From the IMG/VR virus record IMGVR_UViG_3300030110_004707, positions 1 through 42,493 of that record: 42,493 bases of DNA; one strand, written 5' to 3'. The position numbers and the translations under genes are program-made. Below are positions 30,980 through 41,800 of this stretch, piece after piece (the first letter of the stretch is position 1; each line of letters begins with the position of its first letter). The notes under the pieces were generated by a model that did no database searches, was not told the origin of the DNA, and worked only from the letters and a program-made list of their open reading frames with translations. The DNA comes from a virus.

Positions 30980-31278
30980 TGGCAATGAGGTCATTTCGTG
31001 CGCCTCCACTTCCTTTAGCGCCATTAAGTTATGATAGAGGTTACTTAAATCAATTAGTTAGAGTATTAAATTTATACTTTACTCACTTAGATTCACAAAA
31101 CCCATTACATTTAGAGGGTTTGGTTTTAACAGATTTAACAGAAGCACCTGTAGGATTACCGCCTTTTAGTTTGTATAGAGATGGAAGAAGCGTTAAAATA
31201 TTACTACCACAAGACACAGGCGTAGCTGGGCTTAGTGCAACAGCATCTTTAGGTAGTGTAACAGTTACTATTGGATAA
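30979..31278 (+). CDS. Small tail-region protein (99 aa)
   Basis: The protein has a helical N-terminal half (YDRGYLNQLVRVLNLYFTHL), a middle with LPPFSLYRDGRSVKILLPQD and an end GLSATASLGSVTVTIG that resembles the repeat unit of 24793-25164. Start overlaps the previous stop by one base. Probably a tail or neck accessory protein. Confidence 0.72.
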   Translation: MAMRSFRAPPLPLAPLSYDRGYLNQLVRVLNLYFTHLDSQNPLHLEGLVLTDLTEAPVGLPPFSLYRDGRSVKILLPQDTGVAGLSATASLGSVTVTIG

Positions 31279-31281
31279 GAT

Positions 31282-32382
31282 ATGAATAACATGCAACCGT
31301 TAGCTAAAGCAATACAATCTCAAGGACGTGGCAATGACTCTATGCTCGTTCATATGACTCCTTCTGAAGTAGGAGGATTGCAAACTTTAGCTCAAAAATA
31401 TAATAGAAGTCTAAGTATTAATCCTTCAACAGGGCTTCCTGAAGCTGGGTTTCTTGAAGACATTCTTCCTACGTTAGCTGGTGCTGCTTTAGTTATAGGA
31501 TCACAAGGAGCAATAAACCCTGTGATGGCAGGAGCTATTGTTGGAGGAGGAACTACAGTGGCTACTGGAGACATAAGTAAAGGTTTAACCGCAGGGCTTG
31601 GAGCATATGGTGGCGCAGGACTTGGGCAAGGATTAACTGCAGCAGGTGCTGCTGCTACACCCGGCGGAATAACACCGGGCACGGAGGCCGTAAAAGCAAA
31701 AACATTAGCAGATGGTACGATACAAGCTGCTGAAGCTGCAGTGCCTCCTAGTATTAATCCTGATGTTATAAGCCCTACCATTCAAACAACAGGGCAAAAT
31801 TTTAGCCTAGCTGGAGAAGGTCTTACTAATTTAGGAACTCAAGGAGGGCGTGAGGCTTTTGTTCAAGGGTTATCACAAAACAAAGCAGGAGAACTTGTTG
31901 GTACAGGAGGAGATTTATTTAAGTATGGACTAACTTCTGTTACTCCTATGCTTGAACAAGAGCCTTATGAATATAAGAAAAAAACAGGACAAATAAAAAA
32001 TTACGATTATGATCCCGGCACTCAGAACGTAGCCTACAGAACAGGCGTAAGAGATGAAGACACCGATGAGCTTCGTTATTTTAGACCACGGTTTTTTGCA
32101 ATGGGTGGATTAGCTAATCTAAATAATAGAAGTGAGTATTTACGAGGAATGGGAGATGGTATGAGTGATACTATCCCTGCAAATATAAATAATGTACAAG
32201 AGGCTGCTCTGTCAGACGGAGAGTTTGTTATACCTGCAGATGTTGTTTCACATTTAGGGAATGGCTCTAGTAATGCAGGAGCAAAACGACTGTACGCTAT
32301 GATGGATAATATTCGTAAAGAAAGAACAGGTAAAGAAAAACAAGCACCTGCTGTTAATGTAAATAAAATTATGCCAACTTAA
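31282..32382 (+). CDS. Internal virion (ejection-type) protein with Gly/Ala-rich membrane-like region (366 aa)
   Basis: Starts MNNMQPLAKAIQSQGRGNDS, followed by MLVHMTPSEVGGLQTLAQKY and INPSTGLPEAGFLEDILPTL, a pattern I know from predicted ejection proteins of marine phages. Residues about 65-130 are hydrophobic and Gly/Ala-rich, then a C-terminal block GDGMSDTIPANI, SDGEFVIPADVVSHLGNGSS and AGAKRLYAMMDNIRKERTGK, also conserved. A motif MGGLANLNN lies before it. A role in DNA ejection is likely. Confidence 0.72.
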   Translation: MNNMQPLAKAIQSQGRGNDSMLVHMTPSEVGGLQTLAQKYNRSLSINPSTGLPEAGFLEDILPTLAGAALVIGSQGAINPVMAGAIVGGGTTVATGDISKGLTAGLGAYGGAGLGQGLTAAGAAATPGGITPGTEAVKAKTLADGTIQAAEAAVPPSINPDVISPTIQTTGQNFSLAGEGLTNLGTQGGREAFVQGLSQNKAGELVGTGGDLFKYGLTSVTPMLEQEPYEYKKKTGQIKNYDYDPGTQNVAYRTGVRDEDTDELRYFRPRFFAMGGLANLNNRSEYLRGMGDGMSDTIPANINNVQEAALSDGEFVIPADVVSHLGNGSSNAGAKRLYAMMDNIRKERTGKEKQAPAVNVNKIMPT

Positions 32383-32795
32383 TGGATTCTGTTGAGGTTG
32401 TTCCACTTTCTTTAATTCATACTGTGTGGCCTGATGTAGAAAAGTTTTTAAAAGATGGATTATCGTTTTGTGAAGGTGATTATACTGTTGAGCAAGTTAA
32501 GGTATATATTACAAAAGGAGAATGGATGTTGATAGTTGCTGTTAGTGAAGATAAATTAATAAAAGGAGCAGCAGCAGTAAATATTTATAATCTACCTAAT
32601 GATAGGGTAGCGTTTGTAATTACTATGGGCGGTAAAGGAATAGTTAATAAAGAAGTTTTTAATAAATTAAAAACTTTAGTAAAAAGTTTTGGAGCAACAA
32701 AAGTTCAAGGAGCCGTAAGAGAATCTATGGCAAGGTTTTGGACACAAATAGCTAATGCTAAAGAGCGTTATAAAATTGTTGAGGTAAAAATATGA
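32382..32795 (+). CDS. GNAT-like internal virion protein, T7 gp13-type (137 aa)
   Basis: A small alpha/beta protein with strands WMLIVAVSEDKLIKGAAAVN, RVAFVITMGGKG and a helix VFNKLKTLVKSFGATKVQGA. Size and context (before large internal proteins) resemble T7 internal virion protein A (gp13), which has an acetyltransferase-like fold. The acetyl-CoA site is not clear, so it may be structural only. The start overlaps the previous stop. Confidence 0.6.
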   Translation: MDSVEVVPLSLIHTVWPDVEKFLKDGLSFCEGDYTVEQVKVYITKGEWMLIVAVSEDKLIKGAAAVNIYNLPNDRVAFVITMGGKGIVNKEVFNKLKTLVKSFGATKVQGAVRESMARFWTQIANAKERYKIVEVKI

Positions 32796-34057
32796 GAAAC
32801 GCATGGGATGAAATGTTACCCGAAAGGGCATTTGTAAAAAGAGCAGGGCCGGGCAATCGGCCTATGACTTTAGAAGGTGGGTCTGGTGGAGGGCAGCCTA
32901 GTCAAATAAGTCAAGTTACTATTCCAGAGTACGCTGAACCGTACATGACCGATATATTAGGAAAAGCAGCAGCACTTTCTGATGTAGAAAAATCTCCTTA
33001 TCAAGTATATGGAGGAGAACGAATTGCTGGGCCAACTGTTGCACAACAAGAAGCTAGACTAGCCGCACAAAATATACAAATGCCCGGAGGCTTTGATGCA
33101 GGAGCAAGTCTTGCTCAAACTGCTGGACTACAAGCCTTAACAGGTTCTCAATATGATCCAACTTCAACTGCAGTTAGTGCGCCACAACTTACACAATATG
33201 GTATGCAAGGCGCACAGACCACTTATAATCCTGCTCTTGTAGCACCGGAATTTAGTAGTGAAGAAGTAATTAAATATGGTTCTCCGTTTATGCAAGAAGT
33301 TGTAGAACGTCAAAAGTTAGCTGCAATAGATGATGCTAAACGAACTCAACTTTCTACAAACCTAGCTTCTGCTAGACAAGGAACTTATGGAGGAGCAAGG
33401 CAGGCTCTACTTCAAGGAGAACGAGAAACTGCATTGGCTGGTCAGCTTGGAGACATTCAAGCACAAGGACTACAATCTGCTTATGAATCAGCACAAGCTC
33501 AGTTTGAAAGAGATCGTGCTGCTAAATTAGGAGTACAGGCTCTTGGTGCTGACATAGGATTAAAAACATCACTTGCAAATTTAGATGCTGAGCAACAAGC
33601 TAGAGTACAAAATCTTGCAGCATCTTTACAAACGCAAGGGTTAGGAGCAAATCAAGCTCTTCAAGCAGCTTTAGCTAATCAAGCTAATCAACAGTTTGGG
33701 TCTGAGTTAGGATTAAAAGGAACACAAGCAGCTACACAATCAGCCGGAGTGTTAGGAGATTTAGCTGGCCGTCAAGCTCAAGCACAATTAGCAAACATAC
33801 AGTTTCAAAATCAAATGGCCGCGCAACGTCAAGCAGAGCAACAAGCTATGTTAGATATGGCGTATGGAGATTTTCAAGCACAACAAGCTGATCCTTATAC
33901 ACGTTTAGGATTTATGTCTGATCTTCTTAGAGGATCATCTAATCTTGCACAAACTGGAGGACGAGCTATCTATCAACAACCTGTTGCACCCGCTAGTCAA
34001 GTAGCCAGTTTAGGTTTGTCTGGACTAGCACTTAGTAAATTACTATCAGGAAGTTAA
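32792..34057 (+). CDS. Gln/Ala-rich internal virion protein (421 aa)
   Basis: The N-terminus (MRNAWDEMLPERAFVKRAGP) precedes a helical body extremely rich in Gln and Ala (for example AGQLGDIQAQGLQSAYESAQ), a composition typical of ejection proteins and of tail-associated coiled coils. Next to GNAT-like and giant internal protein genes it is probably part of the ejection complex. No motif of an enzyme is visible. Confidence 0.7.
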   Translation: MRNAWDEMLPERAFVKRAGPGNRPMTLEGGSGGGQPSQISQVTIPEYAEPYMTDILGKAAALSDVEKSPYQVYGGERIAGPTVAQQEARLAAQNIQMPGGFDAGASLAQTAGLQALTGSQYDPTSTAVSAPQLTQYGMQGAQTTYNPALVAPEFSSEEVIKYGSPFMQEVVERQKLAAIDDAKRTQLSTNLASARQGTYGGARQALLQGERETALAGQLGDIQAQGLQSAYESAQAQFERDRAAKLGVQALGADIGLKTSLANLDAEQQARVQNLAASLQTQGLGANQALQAALANQANQQFGSELGLKGTQAATQSAGVLGDLAGRQAQAQLANIQFQNQMAAQRQAEQQAMLDMAYGDFQAQQADPYTRLGFMSDLLRGSSNLAQTGGRAIYQQPVAPASQVASLGLSGLALSKLLSGS

Positions 34058-34059
34058 TT

Positions 34060-35829
34060 ATGGCACTCACAATATCTGATCCTAACATCGCAAAGCTCGA
34101 TTCGTTAATTAAACAAGCTGTACCAAAAGGGTCAAAAGGAATAAAGTTTTTAGAAAATATGTTACGAGAGATAACTTTTAAACGTCCACAGGATGTAGGA
34201 AGTAAAAAGTATTTATTGTTAGCTGGAGAGTTACAAGCTAGAAAAAACACGGCAGAGAAAATGAAAGGTGCTGGCCCTAAGCCTCCTAGTGTAATTCAGT
34301 CTTTAACTGCGCCTGCTCCTCAAGATGGGTTAGGTTTAGATATGTCACAGCCTGCTGTCAGAAACTTAGCAGCACAAAATCAAATGGCTACTATTGGGGG
34401 CAAACCTCCTGCGGGTAAAGGTGGAGGTATAGTTGCATTTCAAAGTACAGGCTTTGTAAATTTACAAGAAATTCTTAAAGGTATTGATGATGAAGATGAA
34501 AGAGCCAGAGTAGAAACTTTGCTAAGAAGTGGACGAAATCCTTTTCCAGAAAAAATAAAAGGAGATAAATTAATTCCCGGACAACGATATTATAAACAAG
34601 TAGATAATCCTGATTATGCTTTAACACAAAGATTTTTAGATGAAAATCCTACAGGAATGGCGCCGGGCATAGGCTTTAATCGTGCTAAAGATACTGAGAT
34701 AAAACAAAATTACTTAGCCAATCTTGAAAAGGCTATGGCAGGGGTAGATCCTTCACAAACTCCTGTAGCTCCTCCACAAATAAACCCAGTTACAGAAACA
34801 AAAACAACAACTTCCGACAGAGATGCTGCAAGATTTAGTTTAGCTAACGCTTTTAAAAGAGGGCAAGAACAAGCTAATTTACAAAAAGTTGAAACCTCTG
34901 ATATAGGAGGTTTGCAACCATCTGTCGAAAGAAGAGGCGATGGAATTACTGTAGAAAATCTCTCTGCTTCTACTGATTTACCACCGAGTATGCCTATAAG
35001 CGATCCTTTAGATGCTGCAACATTACTTAAACAAAATAGAACTATGTTTGCGTCTGATTTTCCTGTTCAAGGAAAGGGGCTTATGGCTCAATTATCTCCT
35101 CAAGATCAAGCCATTCTTAAAGAACCAGATGTAAATGTTCTATACAAAAAACAAATAGCAAAAGATAAAGCACTGTACGGAGATGAAACTAAAAACCGTG
35201 TAGACCTTATTAATGAATCCATGAAAGGTTTAAAAGGCTTGAAGAAAAAATTAGGATATGAAGCTCTATTAGTGTTTGCAGGTGAGATGGGTTCTACACC
35301 GGGCAGTATTCTTGATGCCATATCCAAAGGAACTAAAGCAGCTACTCCAACTATTATAAAAGGATTAGAAAAAATTAAAGACAATACTGAGAAACTTAAA
35401 TTTAAAGAAGCTGAACTTAAAGATTTACTTGTTAAAAGAGATAATACTATAACTAAAAGCGCACGAGATTCAATAGATAAGAAGGTAGAGAAAGCACAAG
35501 CAAACCGAACTAATACAATAAATACTAATAGGAAAGATTTAACTAAGCTATCTGCTACCATAACAAACGCTCAACTAACTACTCAGCAACGAAAAATAAC
35601 AAATGAATTAAAAGCTAACGAGTTAAACATAACAAGAGCAAAATATAAAAATGATATAGAGTTCAAAGCCGCTAAAGCACAAGCTGAAATGATAAACGAT
35701 GTTTTTAACAGTATAATTCAAGCTAAAGCTAAAGAACTAGGGGCGGCCTTAGACGAAGATGATTTTGAAACATATATGAAGCAAGCAAAAAGACTAGTAT
35801 TTAATCGCACGGTTACGCCTCCTCAATAA
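34060..35829 (+). CDS. Internal virion protein candidate (589 aa)
   Basis: A 589-residue mostly helical and charged protein starting MALTISDPNIAKLDSLIKQA. A Pro/Gly-rich part with GKGGGIVAFQSTG (about 124-136) is followed by disordered stretches and a C-terminal coiled coil (about 430-570). Position between the Gln/Ala-rich gene and the giant gene suggests an ejection or internal core role. No enzymatic motif seen. Confidence 0.7.
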   Translation: MALTISDPNIAKLDSLIKQAVPKGSKGIKFLENMLREITFKRPQDVGSKKYLLLAGELQARKNTAEKMKGAGPKPPSVIQSLTAPAPQDGLGLDMSQPAVRNLAAQNQMATIGGKPPAGKGGGIVAFQSTGFVNLQEILKGIDDEDERARVETLLRSGRNPFPEKIKGDKLIPGQRYYKQVDNPDYALTQRFLDENPTGMAPGIGFNRAKDTEIKQNYLANLEKAMAGVDPSQTPVAPPQINPVTETKTTTSDRDAARFSLANAFKRGQEQANLQKVETSDIGGLQPSVERRGDGITVENLSASTDLPPSMPISDPLDAATLLKQNRTMFASDFPVQGKGLMAQLSPQDQAILKEPDVNVLYKKQIAKDKALYGDETKNRVDLINESMKGLKGLKKKLGYEALLVFAGEMGSTPGSILDAISKGTKAATPTIIKGLEKIKDNTEKLKFKEAELKDLLVKRDNTITKSARDSIDKKVEKAQANRTNTINTNRKDLTKLSATITNAQLTTQQRKITNELKANELNITRAKYKNDIEFKAAKAQAEMINDVFNSIIQAKAKELGAALDEDDFETYMKQAKRLVFNRTVTPPQ

Positions 35830-35843
35830 AGGGATAAATATTT

Positions 35844-38800
35844 ATGCCCAGTTATCGAGTTAACATACCAGACAAAGGATCATATAGAGTTGATTCTCTT
35901 ACTCCATTAACAGAAGATGAAGTTATTGCTAGAGTATTAAATTCTTTTGAACCTGAACCAGAGCCTGAACCAGAACCAGAATTACCTGATCCTACTTTTG
36001 GAGGCGCTCTTAAAGAAACAGTTAAGGGTGTTGGTAGAGGATTTGTTGGATCTCTTGAAACAGCAGGAAAAGGTTTAGCTGCATTATTGCCAGAGTCTGC
36101 AGAGACTCCTGTAGTAAGTGGACTTGAGGCTGTTAGTGAAGCCTTGTCTCCTGAGCTTGCACCAGAATACAGAGATGCTGAAGGACTATATGGATTTCTT
36201 CCAAAGGTTGGAGAAGGTATTGGTAGCTTTACATCTTTCTTAGTGCCGGGTGGAGCCGCAGTCGGAGCAGCAAGATTAGCAGGAGCAGGCACAAGAGCCA
36301 CAGGACAACTAGCTACAGGCGCTGCTACGACTTTTGGTGGAGCATTAGGTGCTGGTGAAGCCCGTGAAAGAGCGCAAGAAGCAGGTGCAACAGAAGGAGA
36401 AGTAGCTGCTGCTACAGGACTTGGTATTGTTCCCGGTTTAATAGATGCTGTTGTTCCTTCTTTTAGAGTGTTAAAACGTATAACAGGTAAAACTGATAGC
36501 GAGATAGCTGGTGAACTACGCACAAAACTTTCTCAACGATTATTAGATCCTGCGGGAGTAGGTGTTTTTGAAGCAGCTACAGAAGTAACACAAGGCATAA
36601 TTCAAAATGCTATTGCACAAAAGGTTTACGATCCTGACCAACCTCTTATTGTTGGAGATCAAATAATTGACGAAGCAGGAGTTGGCTTTACAGTTGGTGC
36701 TTTAGCTGAAGCTATAACTACTTCTGCATTAGGCGGTAGGAAAACAAGGTTCGATCAAAAAACTGTGGCTGATGAAGAAGCACGACAAGCACAACTTGCT
36801 CAAGAAGAAGCTGCAGATGAAGCTGTTAAAAAAGAAATAGAAACAGATCTTCTTGGAGGATTGCCAAGAGATCCCTTTATTCGAGATGAAGAACAAGAGT
36901 TTGATCCTGTAACTGGAAAACGTTTAAAAAGTGATTTAGAAAAAGCAATAGAAATAGATACTGCAGAACAAGAAGCAGAGTTTACAAGGGTGTATCAAAG
37001 TTTGTCAGAAGATATTACTAATACACAAATACAAATAAATGAAGAAGCTACCAAAACTGATACAGACGTATCTCGGATCAGTGCATTAACTAATCAACTT
37101 GAAAGATTAGAAGCTAACAAAAATAAAGTTGTTGAAGAAGCAAAAAAGATTGCGCCTGATTTAAAGTTAACTCCACGTAAGACAATAAAAACTAGGGATC
37201 GTTCTGTAGTTGAGCAAGAAGAAATTCGTATTAAAAATGCTATGATAAATGCCAGTAATAAAGGCGAGTTTACTAAACTTCCAGATTTAAACAAACAGTT
37301 AGAGAAAGTGCAGCAAGAAACAGATCAAGGGGATTTGTTTGGAATAGAGAATAAAAAAAGAGTTGCGGAAGTAAACAAAATATATAGCCAAGATATAGGG
37401 ACTGCTCTAAAAGCAATTACAGCATCTGCTCGACAAAGACCGCAAGAAGGTATTGATAAACGAGAAGCTAGAGAAAAAGCAAGACAAGATGCTTTGCTTA
37501 AAGATGAGAACATAGAAAAACTTACACAATATATTGATAAGTTAGAAACAACAGGAGTATTTCCTAGAGCAGATTTTGAAACTAGAAAAAAATTAGAAGC
37601 TCAATTGTATGAGGGTATTTTAACTCCTGTATCAGGAAAAGCTCTTGGTATAAAAGTTGATAAAGAAAGTCGTGCTTATGAGTATATTCCTCAAATTAAC
37701 GAACGGTTAAAAGAATTAAATAAAAAACGCATAGGAGATGTGTTAAATGTTGTTTCTCCAAAAGTTACATTGTTTAATGAAAAAGGCCAACTAACGCGAA
37801 AAGGATTACAACTAGCTCAAGATGAAATGAAGTTTAATGTTTTAAACAAAGTTAAAACAGCAGCTATAAGTGATCTAAATAAAGAACCTACAGGTAGATA
37901 TTCTGAATTTGCAGACGTAGCTTATCAAAGAAATTTTGAAAACGCGTTAGCAGCAGACGCTCAAGAAGTTATTGATAAATACGAAGTTGATGAGACTGGT
38001 GTTGCTGCTCAGAGATTTAAAGCTATAGCTGGGGAAGCTGTTGAAAGTGCAGCAACAAGACAAAGAGATCTTGAATTAATACAAAAAAGAAATGAACTTG
38101 AAGATCGTTTAGAAAAAGAAGATTTAAACGTAGATCAAAAAAATAATATTACGGCTCAAGTAAGACAAATAACTAAACAATTAAAAGGTAGAGATGTTCC
38201 TTTTAAAGATACAGAAAAAGTTGATGCTACAACGCCTGCATTTACAAACTTTAAAGACGCAGCTTTTAAGTTAGATCGTGGAAATTATTTAGGTGTTACT
38301 GACACACTTACTTTAAAAGAAAGAGATCGTAACGCAAAAGCTAAGAAAGATATAGAAAGATTAACAGATGATTCAAAGTATTTTGCAGATCAAATAAAAA
38401 AATCTGCAGCAAATCGTGAGCAACAAAGATTTTTAGAACAGAAAAAAATTGACGTAGATGCAGAAATAAAAAAATTAAAAGCTGGAATAAGTGAAAGAGA
38501 TCCATCAAAAGCAAAGAGTTTAAAAGCTACGATTATTAAAGATGCTAATGAAGCAACATTAACTTATTTAGAAAATGCTGTTAAAGAAGTAAACGCTTAT
38601 AGAAATGCTACAAAACAGCAGCCTCTTACTGAGTTAGAAGAAAATCAACTACGCATAAAATTAAAAGTTTCTTTTGATAATTTACTTAATAGAATTACTG
38701 ATGTGCCTACAGGAGTAATGCCTACAGATAAAAAAGTCTACAGTCTTTTTAAAGAAATAGAAAATCTACGTCAAGATAATTTAAAAACAATAGAAGCTAG

Positions 38801-41800
38801 TAAAGGTATTAAGCCTGAGCCAGAGCTAGAAGTAAAGCTTCCACCTAAAGATGTTGCCCCAGTTAGAGAACGAAAAAAAGAAGATACTTTACGAGATAAT
38901 CTTAATAACTTAAAAACAGAATTAAAAGATGTTAAAGAAGATATAAAAAACATTACAACAAGAGCTAACTCTGTTAGTGCAAAAGTAAACATTAAAGTAA
39001 AAAAACTAACAGACGAAAAATCTGCGATAGAAGAAAAATTAAAAACTGCAAAAACACAAAGTGATAAAACCAGATTAACTAAGAGATTAAACAACTTAAA
39101 TAAACAAATAGAAACAACTCAAAAAGAAGTTTTAGTTCCTATAGATATAGAAACAGTTAAAACTAACATTAATAATTTAAAAGAGCGTTTAAAAATTCTT
39201 GAAGAAGCAAAAAAAGATTCTGCTATAGATTCTAAAAGATTACCAGACATAAGAAAAAATATAAAAGAGTTTAAAACTAACATTAAGTCTGAACAAACAA
39301 AACTTGAAAATTTAGAAAATAAACTTGAAGAAATTAAAGATCTTCCATCTGCAGATATTAGTCGAACAAAACCATTAAAAGAAAAACAAGAAAAATTAAT
39401 TGATGAAATAAAAACATTAGAAAAGAAACTTGAACCTTTTAATAATCGGTTAGAAAAAGGATTAGAAAACCTTAGAAAAATAAATGAAGCTCAAAATAAT
39501 TTAACAGCTTTAAATAGAGAAAATGTTGTAGAGCTTTCAGAGTCTTTTAACTCTTTAAAAAATGACCGTGCTGCTCCAAGAAATCCTGATGAAAAGATTG
39601 CTAAAAAAAATGACGCTATATTAAATAGAAGAGAAAAAATATTAATTAATCAATTAAAAAAATTACAAGCAAAAGGAGTTTTAAAAACATCAAAAGAAGT
39701 TTCAGGCGTAAGATTGCTTGAAGAGTTTGAAAACAAAAATACTATATTTGATTTTACTAATAAAGCAGCTATTGAAAAAGATGCAGCGCTTGCTAAAAAA
39801 CAACTTAATGATTTAAAAACAGACATAAAAACTATAAAAACTGCTATTACACAAAAGCCAAAGGCTGAGTACAAAAAAGTACTAACTATTTTATTAAAAG
39901 AAATTCCAACAAAAATAAAAGCTGCTGAACAAACTCAAAAAACTCTTGAGTTTAGAAACAAACAAACTGAAACTCTACGAGACTTTGTACAAAAACAACT
40001 TAATAAAACACAAAGTGAACTTGCAAAACTGCCAAAGGTTGATATAGATGCAAAAGCTAAACAGCAAACAGGTTTAGATTTACCGGGAGTTAGAGTAGAA
40101 ACTAGAGTTATAGACCCAGCGCAACCAATCGCAACCCCTTTAGAAGAAAAGATACAAAAACAAAAAATAACATCCATTCCTAGATATGAAAATATAATTG
40201 CTAAAAAAGAAGAAGAGTTAAGAGAAGGAGTTAAAAAAGGGAAAATAGCAGACACAACCGTTAAGATGTCTGAAAAAGATAAAGTAAGTTTAAAAGCCTC
40301 GATTAGTTCTTTTAAAGGTAAGTTACTAAAGGCACGAGCTATGGTAACTAATTACGAAATTGCTGTAAAAGACGTTGCAAAAAGTAGAAACAACGCACAA
40401 AGTTTTGGTAGTTTTGATGAAAGCATTTTAGAAAATCGTAAAGCTATTCTTACAGAGCTTGAGGATTCTTTAAAAGTTGCGGAATTATCAAAAAAAGCAA
40501 AAGAAAATATTAAAAAAGATATAGAAACAGAAAAACAAATTATTGATAATTTTGAAAAAATTCTAAAAGAAACTGGGGATACTAAAAAAATTCGTAGACG
40601 TACAATAACAGAGCTTTCAACAAGCCCAACGGACTTGTACAGTCAAGCTAAAGTTCATGCTACTAATGTAAGAACACTTACTGAAGACATACCTGTTGAA
40701 GATAAACAAACTTTATATAAAGAAGCTACACAAGAAGTTGTTGAGTTAGAAGACATTGTTGCAGATTCTAAAGCTGAAGTAATTAAATTAGAGAAAGCTG
40801 CTGATACAACTCCTCGTCAGTTATCAGATGCTCAAGCAAAATTAAAAAATGCACAAGATAATTACTTGGCTGCAAAAACACATCAAAATAATATAGGCTT
40901 TAACTTCGATAAATATGTAGAAGGACAGAAAAAAGCTAAAGAAAAAGAAGATGAATTATTAAAAGGCTATGATCCAAATTACAACAATGAGTATTACGAA
41001 GCTGATGATAACATTCCTTCTAAAATAAAAGATGCTGCTGCAGGAGATATTTTATATAGAATTGGGGCAGTCAACTTAGGAACAGTAAAATTTACTGAAG
41101 CCGCACCTCTTTTAAAAGACATGCAAGCTAAAACTAAAAAGATGGGCATTAAACTTATTACTTATGAAGATGTAACTCAACTACCAAACGAGATACTTGA
41201 CAACTTAGCATTTCAAAACATGAGCGCCCATGCTAATAGAGTAAAAGGTGGAGTGATGCCTGACGGCACAGTGTTTGTAATTACTAGTCATCACGAAAGT
41301 ATAGAAGACTTAGAGATTACACTAGCCCATGAGTTAATAGGACACTACACGTTTGAAGGAATGCTTGGTAAAGATGGCATGGATAAGTTACTTAAACGTG
41401 TTGAAAAATCTTACCCTGCTACAAAAGATAATCCTGCTGTATTTGAATTAGCTAAAGAACTTGGGGTAGAGAAAGAAGCACAACAAGCATTCTTAGAAAG
41501 CCTTAGTTCTACACAACGTGGCCTAGAAGAAGGTACATTATCTAGTAAAGAAGTTGTACGACTAGCACAACTGAAAGCTCTTCGTGAAGTCATTGCTTAT
41601 ACTGCACAAAAACTAGATAAACCTGTTACAAAAACATTTGCTAGTAAAGTTAAAAAGTTTTTACAAGATATGGTCTACATGTTTAGAAATACTTTAGTAA
41701 AAAACTTTGGTTTTATTTCACTACCAAAAATATCTACAGATGAATTATTTTTCTTAATGCGTCAAGCTGAGAAAAACTTTAAACAAGGTAAAGCATACAC

